From the NCBI GenBank assembly GCA_022775985.1, contig JALFIM010000071.1, positions 1-45,005 of the forward strand: a DNA stretch of 45,005 nt, in the 5' to 3' direction. This document shows positions 15,924 through 24,804 of the stretch, one piece after another. A program made the translations under genes and the position numbers. Source of the stretch: Prevotella sp. GTDB taxonomy: Bacteria > Bacteroidota > Bacteroidia > Bacteroidales > Bacteroidaceae. Within the stretch, counting starts at the first letter, position 1; the number at the start of each line of letters is the position of its first letter. The notes below the pieces were generated by a model, which saw only the letters and a program-made list of their open reading frames with translations, did no database searches and was not told the DNA's origin.

Positions 15924-16784
15924 ATGAAGAAACTTGATTCTTCTCTATTGAATATGACGTTGGTGCTCACTGTGGTGGCACTGGTGTCGGCCGGGTTGTT
16001 GGCTTGGGTCAATGAAGTGACAAAGGGGCCGATAAGCGAGCAGGCAGCCAAGACCATCACCGATGGTATCAGAAGCGTCATGGGCAGTAATGACATTGAG
16101 GTGGCTGAGGCTGATACCGTAAGGCAACTTTCCGATGGCGAGACCCGTGTCTTTGTCATGCACGGTGTGTCGGCTAAAGGCGGCAAGCCTCTCGGGTGTG
16201 CCGTGGAGAGCTCTGTCATGGGTTTCGGCGGCGAGATGCGTCTGTTGGTGGGCTACGACGTGGAGGGACACGTGCTTGGATATAAGGTGCTTCAGTCGAG
16301 TGAGACTCCGGGGTTGGGCCAGAAAGCGGACACGTGGTTCCAGAAAGACGGAAAGGGCAGTATCATAGGCCGTAAGCTCAGTGTCAACAAGCCGTTGGCC
16401 GTGACTAAGGACAATGGCGAGATAGATGCCATAACGTCGTCTACCATAACGTCACGCGCCTTTCTGAGGGCTGTCAATCAGGCATACGCGGCTTATCATT
16501 CCACACTGAAAGACATCGCTCCTGCGAAGTGCGATGGCGTATCGTCAGCAACAAAAAAGACTGTAAGCTGTGAGCAGAAACCGCAGACGGCTGATGAGCA
16601 GAAGTCCAAGGTTGTGAGACCTGCGGCCAAGAAGTCGGACGCAAAGGTGAGTGCCGTTGCGGAAAAGCATACCGCGAAAGGCCACGCTGATGCTGACGCG
16701 TCGGAGGATTCTCCTCAGCACGAGGAGGAAACGGACGTGCATACAGGAGTATCAAAGGTGAGAAATATAGTACGTGTGTACTGA
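15924..16784 (+). CDS. rnfG: Rnf complex subunit G with a long charged C-terminal tail
   Basis: RnfG is a periplasm-facing FMN protein related to NqrC. It has one N-terminal membrane helix (about 11-31), the FMN-binding domain with LGYKVLQSSETPGLGQKAD, and the covalent FMN site DAITSSTITSRAF (usual SGATxTS written here as SSTITS). The conserved domain ends near residue 195. A further 90 residues rich in Lys, Ala, Glu, Ser and His follow, including KKSDAK and SEDSPQHEEETD, and have no family counterpart that I know. The frame is open throughout, so this is not a frameshift. The tail looks disordered and should lie outside the membrane; its role is unknown. Confidence 0.92.
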   Translation: MKKLDSSLLNMTLVLTVVALVSAGLLAWVNEVTKGPISEQAAKTITDGIRSVMGSNDIEVAEADTVRQLSDGETRVFVMHGVSAKGGKPLGCAVESSVMGFGGEMRLLVGYDVEGHVLGYKVLQSSETPGLGQKADTWFQKDGKGSIIGRKLSVNKPLAVTKDNGEIDAITSSTITSRAFLRAVNQAYAAYHSTLKDIAPAKCDGVSSATKKTVSCEQKPQTADEQKSKVVRPAAKKSDAKVSAVAEKHTAKGHADADASEDSPQHEEETDVHTGVSKVRNIVRVY

Positions 16785-16814
16785 AAGGCTATTGATGAAT
16801 AAATACATGGATAA

Positions 16815-17402
16815 ATGAATAGTATTAAAGTTTTGACAAATGGCCTGGTGAAGGAGAATCCTACGTTTGTTCTCCTGCTGGGTATGTGCCCGACTCTTGC
16901 CACCACGACATCTCTTGTCAATGGTCTGTCTATGGGCTTATCCACTACATTCGTATTGATATGCTCCAATATAGCGGTGTCGCTGATAAAGAAACTCACG
17001 CCCGATGCCGTGCGAATACCAGTGTTCGTGGTGGTCATAGCTTCGTTCGTGACGGTGCTCCAGATGTGTCTCGCCGCCTATTTCCCGTCGGTCAATGACT
17101 CGTTGGGACTGTATATACCGCTGATTGTCGTCAACTGTATCATCCTCGGCAGGGCAGAGGCTTTCGCATGTAAGAATGGAGCCTTCATGAGTCTGCTCGA
17201 TGGTGTTGGCACAGGACTGGGATTCACGTTGGCACTTTCGCTGCTTGGCATGGTCAGGGAACTGCTTGGCTCTGGCTGTATAATGGGAACCCGCATATTG
17301 CCTGAGTCGGGCAGCATGCTGTTCTTCATATTGCCTCCTGGCGCGTTCGTCACATTGGGATTCCTTATAGCAGCGGTCAACCGTCTGCGTTCGGACAAAT
17401 AA
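16815..17402 (+). CDS. rnfE: Rnf complex subunit E
   Basis: RnfE is an integral membrane subunit, paralogous to RnfA and NqrD. The 195-residue protein has six hydrophobic helices, the N-terminal LTNGLVKENPTFVLLLGMCPTLA signature, and the conserved LIVVNCIILGRAEAFACKNG mid-segment that carries a conserved cysteine. RnfA and RnfE together hold an intramembrane Fe-S centre through such cysteines. Start and length are normal. It lies 30 bases after rnfG and before rnfA. Confidence 0.96.
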   Translation: MNSIKVLTNGLVKENPTFVLLLGMCPTLATTTSLVNGLSMGLSTTFVLICSNIAVSLIKKLTPDAVRIPVFVVVIASFVTVLQMCLAAYFPSVNDSLGLYIPLIVVNCIILGRAEAFACKNGAFMSLLDGVGTGLGFTLALSLLGMVRELLGSGCIMGTRILPESGSMLFFILPPGAFVTLGFLIAAVNRLRSDK

Positions 17403-17432
17403 CATGAGCAACAGTACAAACACATAGTATTT

Positions 17433-18035
17433 ATGGAATACGTTCTTATCTTTATCTCAGCAATATTCGTCAACAATATAGTGCTGTCGCAGTTTCTTGG
17501 AATATGTCCGTTCCTCGGAGTCTCTAAGAAAGTGGAGACATCTTTGGGCATGGGCATGGCCGTGGCATTTGTGTTGGTAGTGTCTACATTGGTGACATAT
17601 CTTGTGCAGAACTATATTCTTGTGCCCATGCACATAGAGTATCTTCAGACCATAGCGTTCATCCTCGTCATAGCTTCATTCGTGCAGATGGTGGAGATAG
17701 TACTGAAGAAAGCCTCGCCGGCTCTCTATCAGGCCCTTGGCATATTCCTTCCGCTTATCACAACCAACTGTGCCGTGCTTGGCGTGGCCATATTGGTGAT
17801 ACAGAAGAAATTTACTCTTGTGGAAAGCCTTGTATATGCTTTCTCCACGGCCCTCGGTTTTGCCTTGGCATTGATACTGTTTGCTGGAATACGGGAGCAG
17901 CTCGCACTCGTCAAGATACCTAAGGGTATGAGGGGAATGCCCATAGTGCTTATCACGGCAGGTCTGCTGTCGCTGGCGTTTATGGGATTCAGTGGCGTAG
18001 ACCTCGGGCTGCGTCATCTATTCGGACTTAAATAG
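17433..18035 (+). CDS. rnfA: Rnf complex subunit A
   Basis: The last subunit of the Rnf pump, a six-helix membrane protein paralogous to RnfE with opposite topology. It has FVNNIVLSQFLGICPFLGVSK at the N-terminus with the conserved cysteine, and LITTNCAVLGVAILVI in the middle with the second conserved cysteine. The 200-residue length is standard. The gene closes the cluster; galE begins 38 bases later on the same strand with no clear terminator between, so read-through into galE is possible. Confidence 0.96.
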   Translation: MEYVLIFISAIFVNNIVLSQFLGICPFLGVSKKVETSLGMGMAVAFVLVVSTLVTYLVQNYILVPMHIEYLQTIAFILVIASFVQMVEIVLKKASPALYQALGIFLPLITTNCAVLGVAILVIQKKFTLVESLVYAFSTALGFALALILFAGIREQLALVKIPKGMRGMPIVLITAGLLSLAFMGFSGVDLGLRHLFGLK

Positions 18036-18073
18036 TTTTATCAACATATTATAAAATACAAAAAGTTATTGCT

Positions 18074-19111
18074 ATGAAACAGACTATTCTGGTGACAGGT
18101 GGCACGGGATTCATTGGCTCGCACACTACCGTAGAACTGATAGAGGCTGGCTATGAGGTGGTCATCGTTGACAATCTCTCAAATTCCAAGATTGAGGTGT
18201 TGGATGGTATAGAGAAGATTACAGGGGTAAGACCTGCCTTTGAACAGGTAGACCTGCGTGACTTTGATGCAACGGAAGCCGTGTTCAAGAAATATCCTGC
18301 CATTGAGGGAATCATACATTTCGCAGCTTCAAAGGCTGTCGGTGAGAGTGTGGAGAAGCCTCTGCTTTACTACCGCAACAACATCGTGTCGCTCGTAAAT
18401 CTTCTTGAGCTGATGCCGAAGTATGACGTAAAGGGTATCATATTCTCCTCAAGCTGCACGGTGTACGGACAGCCGTCCAAGGAGAATCTCCCCGTTACAG
18501 AGGCTGCTCCTATACAGAAGGCTCTCTCTCCATACGGCAACACCAAGCAGATAAACGAGGAGATTATACACGACTACGTGCATAGCGGTGCCAAGATAAA
18601 GTCTATAATACTGAGGTACTTCAACCCGATAGGTGCACATCCATCAGCACTGATAGGAGAGCTTCCTAACGGTGTGCCTATGAATCTCATACCGTTTGTC
18701 ACACAGACGGCTATCGGCGTGCGTAAGCAGCTGAAGATTTTTGGCAACGACTACAACACTCCTGACGGTACATGCATACGCGACTATATATATGTCGTAG
18801 ACCTCGCGAAGGCTCATGTCAAGGCTATGCAGCGTGTCCTTGACCTGGAGACGGAGCCTGTTGAGATTTTCAACATCGGTACAGGTAAGGGCATCTCTAC
18901 GCTTGAGGTCGTAGAGGGCTTTGAGAAGGCTACTGGTGTAAAGGTCAACTGGGAGTATGCTCCGCGCCGTGAGGGCGACATCGAGAAGGTATGGGGAAAT
19001 GTAGACAAGGCCAACAAGGTGCTCGGATGGAAGGCCGACACACCCCTTGAGGATGTGTTGCTGTCTGCATGGAAATGGCAGCTTAAGCTGCGCGAGGACG
19101 GAATCATGTAG
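18074..19111 (+). CDS. galE: UDP-glucose 4-epimerase
   Basis: GalE interconverts UDP-glucose and UDP-galactose in the cytoplasm. The extended short-chain dehydrogenase fold is clear: NAD loop VTGGTGFIGSHTTVEL, DNLSNSK, FAASKAVGESVEKPL, the catalytic serine region FSSSCTVYGQP, the catalytic YxxxK in SPYGNTKQINEE, and ILRYFNPIGAHPS. Length (345) is normal. A hairpin terminator follows. The gene is separated from the Rnf cluster by 38 bases but has no functional link to it. Confidence 0.97.
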   Translation: MKQTILVTGGTGFIGSHTTVELIEAGYEVVIVDNLSNSKIEVLDGIEKITGVRPAFEQVDLRDFDATEAVFKKYPAIEGIIHFAASKAVGESVEKPLLYYRNNIVSLVNLLELMPKYDVKGIIFSSSCTVYGQPSKENLPVTEAAPIQKALSPYGNTKQINEEIIHDYVHSGAKIKSIILRYFNPIGAHPSALIGELPNGVPMNLIPFVTQTAIGVRKQLKIFGNDYNTPDGTCIRDYIYVVDLAKAHVKAMQRVLDLETEPVEIFNIGTGKGISTLEVVEGFEKATGVKVNWEYAPRREGDIEKVWGNVDKANKVLGWKADTPLEDVLLSAWKWQLKLREDGIM

Positions 19112-19148
19112 TCAGAATCTACTGATTTGCAATAATAATACATGTTAT

Positions 19149-19186
19149 AAGGAGATGCCATCAGCGTAAGCGTGGCATCTCCTTTT
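19149..19186 (+). terminator. Rho-independent terminator after galE
   Basis: A perfect 12-bp stem AAGGAGATGCCA / TGGCATCTCCTT (19149-19160 with 19173-19184), a 12-base loop and trailing T residues lie 38 bases after the galE stop. Confidence 0.85.
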
Positions 19187-19237
19187 GCGTGTATATTAGA
19201 CCTATGTGGTGGCAAGATGCAACTTGTAAAAGAGAAA

Positions 19238-19269
19238 TTTCGCGGTTCCAATAATATTTAGTAATTTTG
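19238..19269 (+). promoter_or_regulatory. Promoter of fabD
   Basis: TTTC (19238-19241), a 20-base spacer and an exact -7 box TAATTTTG (19262-19269), 88 bases before the start codon. It follows directly after the galE terminator. Confidence 0.55.
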
Positions 19270-19357
19270 CATTACATGAGCATAGGCTTTGGAATGCGTG
19301 TATGCGTGACATGGCTTATGGTTCTGGAGTTTGAAAATTTTTTAAAGAATACATTTT

Positions 19358-20245
19358 ATGAAAGCATTTGTATTTCCCGGTCAGGGAGCACAGTTTGTTG
19401 GAATGGGTAAGGACTTGTATGATACCAACCCTGTAGCCAAGAAACTTTTTGATAAGGCAGATGAAATCCTCGGATTCAGCATCACCAATGTGATGTTCAA
19501 CGGCACTGATGATGAGCTCAAACAGACAAAAGTCACTCAACCTGCGGTGTTCTTGCATAGCGTGGCCACGGCATTGTGCCTTGGCGATGAGTTCAAACCG
19601 TCTATGGTGGCAGGTCATTCTCTCGGTGAGTTCTCTGCTCTTGTGGCTGCGGGTGCATTGAGTTTTGAGGATGGTCTGCGCCTTGTGAGCACGCGTGCCA
19701 TGGCCATGCAGAAGGCATGCGAGGCCGCTCCTGGCACTATGGCTGCCGTTATCGGACTCGCTGATGATGTCATCGAGAATATATGCGCAGAGATAAGCAA
19801 TGGCGATGAGGTGGTTGTGGCCGCCAACTACAACTGCCCCGGACAGCTTGTCATCAGCGGTACTGTTGAAGCTGTGAACGCAGCTTGCGCCAAACTGAAG
19901 GAGGCTGGAGCTAAGCGTGCATTGCCTCTGAAGGTCGGTGGAGCATTCCATTCTCCGCTTATGGCCCCTGCTAAGGATGAGTTGCAGAAGGCAATAGAGG
20001 CTACGGAGTTCAGGACACCTTGCTGTCCCGTATATCAGAATGTTGACGGCAAGCCGTACACAGACCCAGCCAAGATAAAGGCTAACCTCATAGCCCAGCT
20101 TACAAGCAGCGTGCGCTGGACGGAGAGCGTGAAGAACATGATAGCAGATGGTGCCGATGATTTCACTGAGTGTGGCCCGGGAAAGGCCCTTCAGGGAATG
20201 ATAGGACGCATTGATAAGTCTGTCTCCGCTCATGGAGTAGCATAA
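19358..20245 (+). CDS. fabD: Malonyl-CoA:ACP transacylase
   Basis: FabD transfers malonyl from CoA to acyl carrier protein for fatty acid synthesis. The sequence starts KAFVFPGQGAQFVGMGKDLY (oxyanion-hole Gln), has the nucleophile S88 in AGHSLGEFSAL, NYNCPGQLVISG, and catalytic H198 in VGGAFHSPLM. The 295-residue length is typical. It stands as a single gene between terminators, away from other fab genes. Confidence 0.97.
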   Translation: MKAFVFPGQGAQFVGMGKDLYDTNPVAKKLFDKADEILGFSITNVMFNGTDDELKQTKVTQPAVFLHSVATALCLGDEFKPSMVAGHSLGEFSALVAAGALSFEDGLRLVSTRAMAMQKACEAAPGTMAAVIGLADDVIENICAEISNGDEVVVAANYNCPGQLVISGTVEAVNAACAKLKEAGAKRALPLKVGGAFHSPLMAPAKDELQKAIEATEFRTPCCPVYQNVDGKPYTDPAKIKANLIAQLTSSVRWTESVKNMIADGADDFTECGPGKALQGMIGRIDKSVSAHGVA

Positions 20246-20260
20246 TAGTAATCTTGAGAT

Positions 20261-20303
20261 AAGCCCTGTCACGCCATTATACATGATGTCGTGGCAGGGC
20301 TTC
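20261..20303 (+). terminator. Terminator after fabD
   Basis: A 13-bp stem with one G-U pair (20261-20273, AAGCCCTGTCACG, with 20290-20302) and a 16-base loop lies between fabD and the GH13 gene. The following sequence is T-rich but interrupted. Confidence 0.7.
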
Positions 20304-20322
20304 TTCTTTACCTCTATCTTAT

Positions 20323-22470
20323 ATGGCCGATAAAATAATAATATATCAAGTATTCACAAGACTCTTCGGTAATAAGTCTCATGGCAAAATCCACAACGGT
20401 ACACTGGCAGAGAATGGTTGTGGCAAGATGAATTTCTTTGACGAGAAGATTCTTAGAAGAATTAAAAACCTCGGAGTTACACATGTATGGTATACAGGTG
20501 TGATAAGACATGCCACTACTACGGACTACTCTTCTTACGGTATTCCACGCCAGCATCCTGCTGTCGTCAAAGGCAAAGCCGGCTCACCTTATGCCATCTG
20601 CGATTATTATGACATAGACCCCGACTTGGCCGATGACGTGGAGCGGCGCGTTGAGGAGTTTGATGCATTGGTGTCACGCACGCATGATGCCGCCATGAAG
20701 GTGGTGATAGATTTCGTTCCGAACCATGTGGCACGCCAATACCATTCCATAATGAAGCCATGTGGCACGCGTGATTTTGGCGAGTCCGACGACCAAGGCA
20801 AGCAGTTCAGCCCTGCAAACAACTTCTATTATTGTCCAGGTGAGGCTTTCGCCCCATCTTTCAGTCTTGCTGACGGCGAGGGAAACCTGTATTCTGAGAA
20901 TCCCTCCAAGGCTACGGGCAATGACCATTTTGACGCACATCCTGGCACGAATGACTGGTACGAGACGGTGAAACTTAATTACGGCATTGATTATTGTGAT
21001 GCTGGTGGACGCTCGGAGCATTTCAGTCCCGTGCCAGATACTTGGTTGAAGATGACGGCCATACTAATGTATTGGGCTGAGAAGGGCGTAGATGCCTTCA
21101 GGTGCGATATGGCAGAGATGGTGCCACCGCAGTTTTGGGCATACGCCATAGCCGCTGTCAAAGAGAAATATCCGCATATCGACTTCATCGGTGAGGTGTA
21201 CAATCCGTCATTGTATGCCACGTATATAAAGAGCGGCTTTGACTATCTCTATGACAAGGTGGGCATGTATGACTGCATGAGAAATGTGATGTGCGGCCAT
21301 GCCGATACTTTAGACATCACATACTGTTGGCAGTCTACCGACGCAATAAGCAGCCACATGCTCTATTTCCTTGAGAACCATGACGAGCAGCGTATCGCAA
21401 GCGACTTCTTCGCGGGCGATGCACGCAAGGGCTTGGCTCCTATGGTTTGCCTGGCGTTGATGCGTGGCAATCCGCTCATGCTGTATGCCGGTCAGGAGTA
21501 TGGCGAGAGGGGCATGGACTCGGAGGGCTTCAGCGGTCTGGACGGGCGTACTACAATATTCGATTATTGGACTGTGGACTCCTTGTATCACGGATTCGTG
21601 GACAAGTCGCTTATGACCGATGATGAGAAGAGGCTCCATTCGGACTATCAGGCAATATTGCGTATAGCGTCTAAAGAGAAAGCTGTCGCCGACGGACAGT
21701 TCTTTGACCTTATGTATGTGAACGGACATATATGCAATAAGGTATATGCCTTCATGCGCAAGTCGGGGAGTGAACTGCTGTTCGTTGCCGCCAATTTCAG
21801 CGATACAGCTGCGGAATGCGATGTGAACATACCGTCTCATGCCTTTGACTTCATGGGCTTGCGGTCGGGGACATATACAGGAAAGGACTTGCTTACGTAT
21901 GATGAGGCTGAGTTCAGGCTCACGCCAGACCATCCTGTACACGTCGTTGTGCCAGCTTACGGCGGTGTGGTATATAAAATCATTATGGAGGACGAGAATA
22001 TGACTGACGACAATGTATGCCTGAATGAGCACAACAAAGATGAGTTTCCGCCGGCCCATACGGCCGAGCACCTTGTCAACCAGACCATGATACGCATGTT
22101 TGGCTGTGGGAGGTCTGTCAATGCCCATGTGGAGCGTAAGAAAAGCAAGATGAGTTTCGTGCTTGACCACAAGCCGTCAAGGAAGGAAGAGAAGGAGATA
22201 GAGACCCGTATGAACGACCTCATAGCAGAGGACTTGCCCGTGACGTATGAGTTTGTAGACAAGAACGGCCTTCCTAAGGACTTTGACAGCACGCGGCTTC
22301 CTGCTGACGCGTCATCGAAGATACGCCTTGTGCGGATAGGCGACTATGACGTGTGCCCATGTATAGGCAAGCATGTGAGGTCTACGGGCCAGATAGGTAG
22401 GTTCGTGCTGCTCGGCACCAACTGGGATGAGCCGTCGCATACGTTCAGGGTTCGCTACAAGATAGTATAG
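20323..22470 (+). CDS. GH13 alpha-amylase fused to an AlaX-like tRNA-editing domain
   Basis: Residues 1 to about 554 are a GH13 alpha-amylase: region I VVIDFVPNHV, nucleophile D262 in DAFRCDMAEM, acid/base E291 in FIGEVYNPS, H353/D354 in ENHDEQRI, ending in a beta-domain at GGVVYKI. There is no signal peptide, so it should act on glycogen or maltodextrin inside the cell. Residues about 575-715 resemble the alanyl-tRNA synthetase editing domain (AlaX): zinc motifs H579-TAE-H583 and C680-IGK-H684, followed by VRSTGQIGRF. AlaX proteins deacylate mischarged Ser-tRNA(Ala). The frame is continuous. At the junction, GGAGG (21987-21991) sits 8 bases before an in-frame ATG (22000, M560), so a free editing domain could also be made. 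Both domain calls are mine from motifs; the reason for the fusion is unknown. Confidence 0.88.
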   Translation: MADKIIIYQVFTRLFGNKSHGKIHNGTLAENGCGKMNFFDEKILRRIKNLGVTHVWYTGVIRHATTTDYSSYGIPRQHPAVVKGKAGSPYAICDYYDIDPDLADDVERRVEEFDALVSRTHDAAMKVVIDFVPNHVARQYHSIMKPCGTRDFGESDDQGKQFSPANNFYYCPGEAFAPSFSLADGEGNLYSENPSKATGNDHFDAHPGTNDWYETVKLNYGIDYCDAGGRSEHFSPVPDTWLKMTAILMYWAEKGVDAFRCDMAEMVPPQFWAYAIAAVKEKYPHIDFIGEVYNPSLYATYIKSGFDYLYDKVGMYDCMRNVMCGHADTLDITYCWQSTDAISSHMLYFLENHDEQRIASDFFAGDARKGLAPMVCLALMRGNPLMLYAGQEYGERGMDSEGFSGLDGRTTIFDYWTVDSLYHGFVDKSLMTDDEKRLHSDYQAILRIASKEKAVADGQFFDLMYVNGHICNKVYAFMRKSGSELLFVAANFSDTAAECDVNIPSHAFDFMGLRSGTYTGKDLLTYDEAEFRLTPDHPVHVVVPAYGGVVYKIIMEDENMTDDNVCLNEHNKDEFPPAHTAEHLVNQTMIRMFGCGRSVNAHVERKKSKMSFVLDHKPSRKEEKEIETRMNDLIAEDLPVTYEFVDKNGLPKDFDSTRLPADASSKIRLVRIGDYDVCPCIGKHVRSTGQIGRFVLLGTNWDEPSHTFRVRYKIV

Positions 22471-22483
22471 CCCACACGGTTGT

Positions 22484-22544
22484 CGCACGCCACATCAAGA
22501 GGGCGATGTGTTTACGCCATCGCTCACTTGGGGGTGGTGCGTGC
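22484..22544 (+). terminator. Branched hairpin after the GH13 gene
   Basis: An outer imperfect arm pair (CGCACGCCAC near 22484 and GTGGTGCGTGCG near 22534) encloses an inner GCGATG/CATCGC hairpin. It starts 14 bases after the stop codon but lacks a T-run, so termination is only a guess. Confidence 0.35.
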
Positions 22545-22590
22545 GGTCATAATGTACGGCATATCATTGTGCCGACTTGATATTGATGAT

Positions 22591-22644
22591 GACAAATAGA
22601 AAACGTAGGCACTAATATTTGTACAAACTTACGTTTTCTTTGTC
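22591..22644 (+). promoter_or_regulatory. Large dyad upstream of the ThiD-AraC gene
   Basis: GACAAA-TA-GAAAACGTA (22591-22607) pairs with TACGTTTTC-TTTGTC (22630-22644): 15 bp with a 2-base bulge. The loop contains a second perfect palindrome, TTTGTACAAA (22618-22627). It sits 45 bases before the first possible start of the ThiD-AraC gene and could be an operator or an RNA control element for the vitamin B6 genes. A role as terminator for the GH13 gene is the alternative, since a T8 run follows at about 22660. Confidence 0.45.
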
Positions 22645-22688
22645 ATTATGCAAACAGTATTTTTTTTATTGTCATTTTTTGCTTTCCT

Positions 22689-23810
22689 TTGCATCACGAA
22701 AAGTCAGACATTGCAGTGCAAGATAAAAAGAACATACCCATACTGACGATAACTGGCTCAGACAGCACGAGCGGTTCCGGTGTGCAGGCGGACATCAAGG
22801 TGTTCTCGTCACTTGGCAGCTATGCACTGTCGGCGATAACGTCCATCACCGTCCAGAACACGCTCGGCATACAAGACTTCTTTGACTTGCCGTCAGACAT
22901 AGTAGTGGGCCAGATAGAGGCCATCATCAATGATGTGCAGCCGCAAATCGTGAAGATAGGTATGATACGGCGTGCCGATGTCATGGAGAAGGTGGCCAAC
23001 GTGCTCTCGCATTACTCTCCGCTTACGGTAATATACGACCCTGTCGTAGTGTCAAGCAGTGGCGACGTGCTCATGTCAAAAGACGTACTCCGTGTCATGA
23101 GCAGATGCCTGTTGCCGCTGTGTACGCTCATATCGCTGAAGCGGTCGGATGCAGAGTACATACTCGGCGAGCGCATGACATCGTCGGCTGAAATCACAGA
23201 GTCGGCAAGACTCATCCAGGCTTTTGGCTGTGAGAACGTGTTGATGCACTGCGGTATGCTCATGTCTAACTCATATACCGACGTGTTGTTCGCTGGCAAT
23301 GACGAGCCTCACTACATGTCCAACATCTGTCATAGTGCCAATGCCTACCGCAGTCATGGCATGAGCGGCAACATATCTGCGGCGATAGCGGCATTCATAG
23401 CCCGTGGCCTGTCTGTCGTGGAGGCTGTGGACAACGCTTTCTCCTTCGTGAAGAGCACCAATAGCAGCGACATGCCGCTCTACGGACGTGGCAGCGAGCT
23501 CTACAAAGACTTCGTCAACGAGATAGCGGCGGCCTATTCCATACACAATGACGTGAAGTATTATGCCGACCGGTTGAATGTCAGCAGCTCGTATCTGGCA
23601 CAGGTCACCAAGCGTATAGCGGGCAAGGCACCGAAGGTGATAATCGATGAGTACCTGTTGTCGGAAGCCGAGTCAATGCTCTTGTCATCGAGCCAGACGG
23701 TGCAGGAGATAGCCTACGCCTTAGGCTTCAGTTCACAGGCGCATTTCGCCAAGTTCTTCAAGAAGCAGAAGCAGTGTACGCCGAGCAGCTACCGCAAGCG
23801 CAATGTATGA
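22689..23810 (+). CDS. ThiD/pyridoxal-kinase-like domain fused to an AraC-type HTH
   Basis: Residues about 15-270 follow the ThiD (hydroxymethylpyrimidine/pyridoxal kinase) fold: ILTITGSDSTSGSGVQADIKVFSSLGSYALSAIT, VQNTLGIQ, IYDPVVVSSSGD, and NISAAIAAFIARGLSVVEAV. The canonical HGTGC motif that supplies the catalytic cysteine reads H223-GMSG-N here, and the SGGAG of the substrate loop reads TSGSG, so kinase activity is doubtful. Residues about 280-373 are an AraC/XylS DNA-binding domain (YYADRLNVSSSYLAQVTKR and VQEIAYALGFSSQAHFAKFFKKQKQCTPSSYR). The gene lies 114 bases upstream of pdxS on the same strand. Together these suggest a transcription regulator that senses a B6 or thiamine precursor and controls pdxST (inference). 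The start is uncertain: TTG at 22689 or GTG at 22716; no ATG fits. Confidence 0.88.
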   Translation: MHHEKSDIAVQDKKNIPILTITGSDSTSGSGVQADIKVFSSLGSYALSAITSITVQNTLGIQDFFDLPSDIVVGQIEAIINDVQPQIVKIGMIRRADVMEKVANVLSHYSPLTVIYDPVVVSSSGDVLMSKDVLRVMSRCLLPLCTLISLKRSDAEYILGERMTSSAEITESARLIQAFGCENVLMHCGMLMSNSYTDVLFAGNDEPHYMSNICHSANAYRSHGMSGNISAAIAAFIARGLSVVEAVDNAFSFVKSTNSSDMPLYGRGSELYKDFVNEIAAAYSIHNDVKYYADRLNVSSSYLAQVTKRIAGKAPKVIIDEYLLSEAESMLLSSSQTVQEIAYALGFSSQAHFAKFFKKQKQCTPSSYRKRNV

Positions 23811-23924
23811 TACGCATGGGTCTTTGTGGCTTGGCGTGTGACGGAGTCGTGCTGTGAGCAGACGGGGCGCATGTCACTTGATAAGATAAATACATAAAAC
23901 TATCAATAAGAAAGGAAACAAGAA

Positions 23925-24800
23925 ATGAACAAGGAAAGACAAGAACTGAATCGCAATCTTGCCCAGATGCTGAAGGGCGGAGTCATAATGGACGTGACAA
24001 ATCCTGAGCAGGCACGCATAGCCGAGCAGGCCGGTGCATGTGCCGTGATGGCCCTGGAGCGTATTCCGGCAGACATCCGTGCCGCCGGTGGCGTGTCACG
24101 CATGAGCGACCCTAAGATGATAAAGGGCATTCAGGCTGCTGTCAGCATTCCTGTTATGGCAAAATGCCGTATAGGTCATATCGCAGAGGCCCAGATACTT
24201 CAGGCAATAGAGATAGACTATATCGATGAGAGCGAGGTGCTCTCGCCGGCTGACGACATCTATCACATCGACAAGACAAAGTTTGACGTACCTTTTGTCT
24301 GCGGTGCACGCAACCTCGGAGAGGCATTGCGACGTATAGCTGAGGGCGCTACCATGATTCGTACCAAGGGAGAGCCCGGTACTGGCGACGTGGTACAGGC
24401 CGTAAGCCACATGCGTATGATGCAGAGCGAGATTCGCCGTCTCGTGTCAATGGCCGATGATGAGCTGTATGAGGCCGCAAAACAGCTTCAGGTTCCCTAC
24501 GACCTGGTGGAGTACGTGCATAAGAATGGCAAACTGCCTGTGGTGAACTTCGCCGCTGGTGGCGTGGCTACACCTGCCGACGCAGCCCTCATGATGCAGC
24601 TTGGGGCCGAGGGTGTGTTCGTAGGCTCGGGTATCTTCAAGAGCGGCAACCCCGCCAAACGTGCCGAGGCCATTGTCAAGGCCGTGACCAACTTCGACAA
24701 GCCTGAGATTCTCGCAGAACTGTCAGAGGATTTGGGCGAGGCCATGGTAGGCATCAACGAGCAGGAGATAAAGATTCTGATGGCAGAAAGGGGGAAATAA
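23925..24800 (+). CDS. pdxS: Pyridoxal 5'-phosphate synthase, synthase subunit
   Basis: PdxS condenses ribose 5-phosphate, glyceraldehyde 3-phosphate and ammonia to PLP in the cytoplasm, working with PdxT. The 291-residue TIM-barrel protein has D23 ([13 protein letters not shown]), K80 ([11 protein letters not shown]) and K148 ([11 protein letters not shown]), equivalent to the catalytic residues of the Bacillus enzyme, and [32 protein letters not shown] at the phosphate site. pdxT starts 4 bases after its stop, so the two are co-translated. Confidence 0.98.
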   Translation: MNKERQELNRNLAQMLKGGVIMDVTNPEQARIAEQAGACAVMALERIPADIRAAGGVSRMSDPKMIKGIQAAVSIPVMAKCRIGHIAEAQILQAIEIDYIDESEVLSPADDIYHIDKTKFDVPFVCGARNLGEALRRIAEGATMIRTKGEPGTGDVVQAVSHMRMMQSEIRRLVSMADDELYEAAKQLQVPYDLVEYVHKNGKLPVVNFAAGGVATPADAALMMQLGAEGVFVGSGIFKSGNPAKRAEAIVKAVTNFDKPEILAELSEDLGEAMVGINEQEIKILMAERGK

Positions 24801-24804
24801 GCAC

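Noticed and set aside
19316..20284. 322-codon open frame antisense to fabD
   Set aside because: fabD is unmistakable; the antisense product is Cys/His/Leu-rich with no domain, a typical shadow.
21310..22170. 286-codon open frame antisense to the GH13-AlaX gene
   Set aside because: The plus-strand product has intact catalytic and zinc motifs; the antisense product has none.
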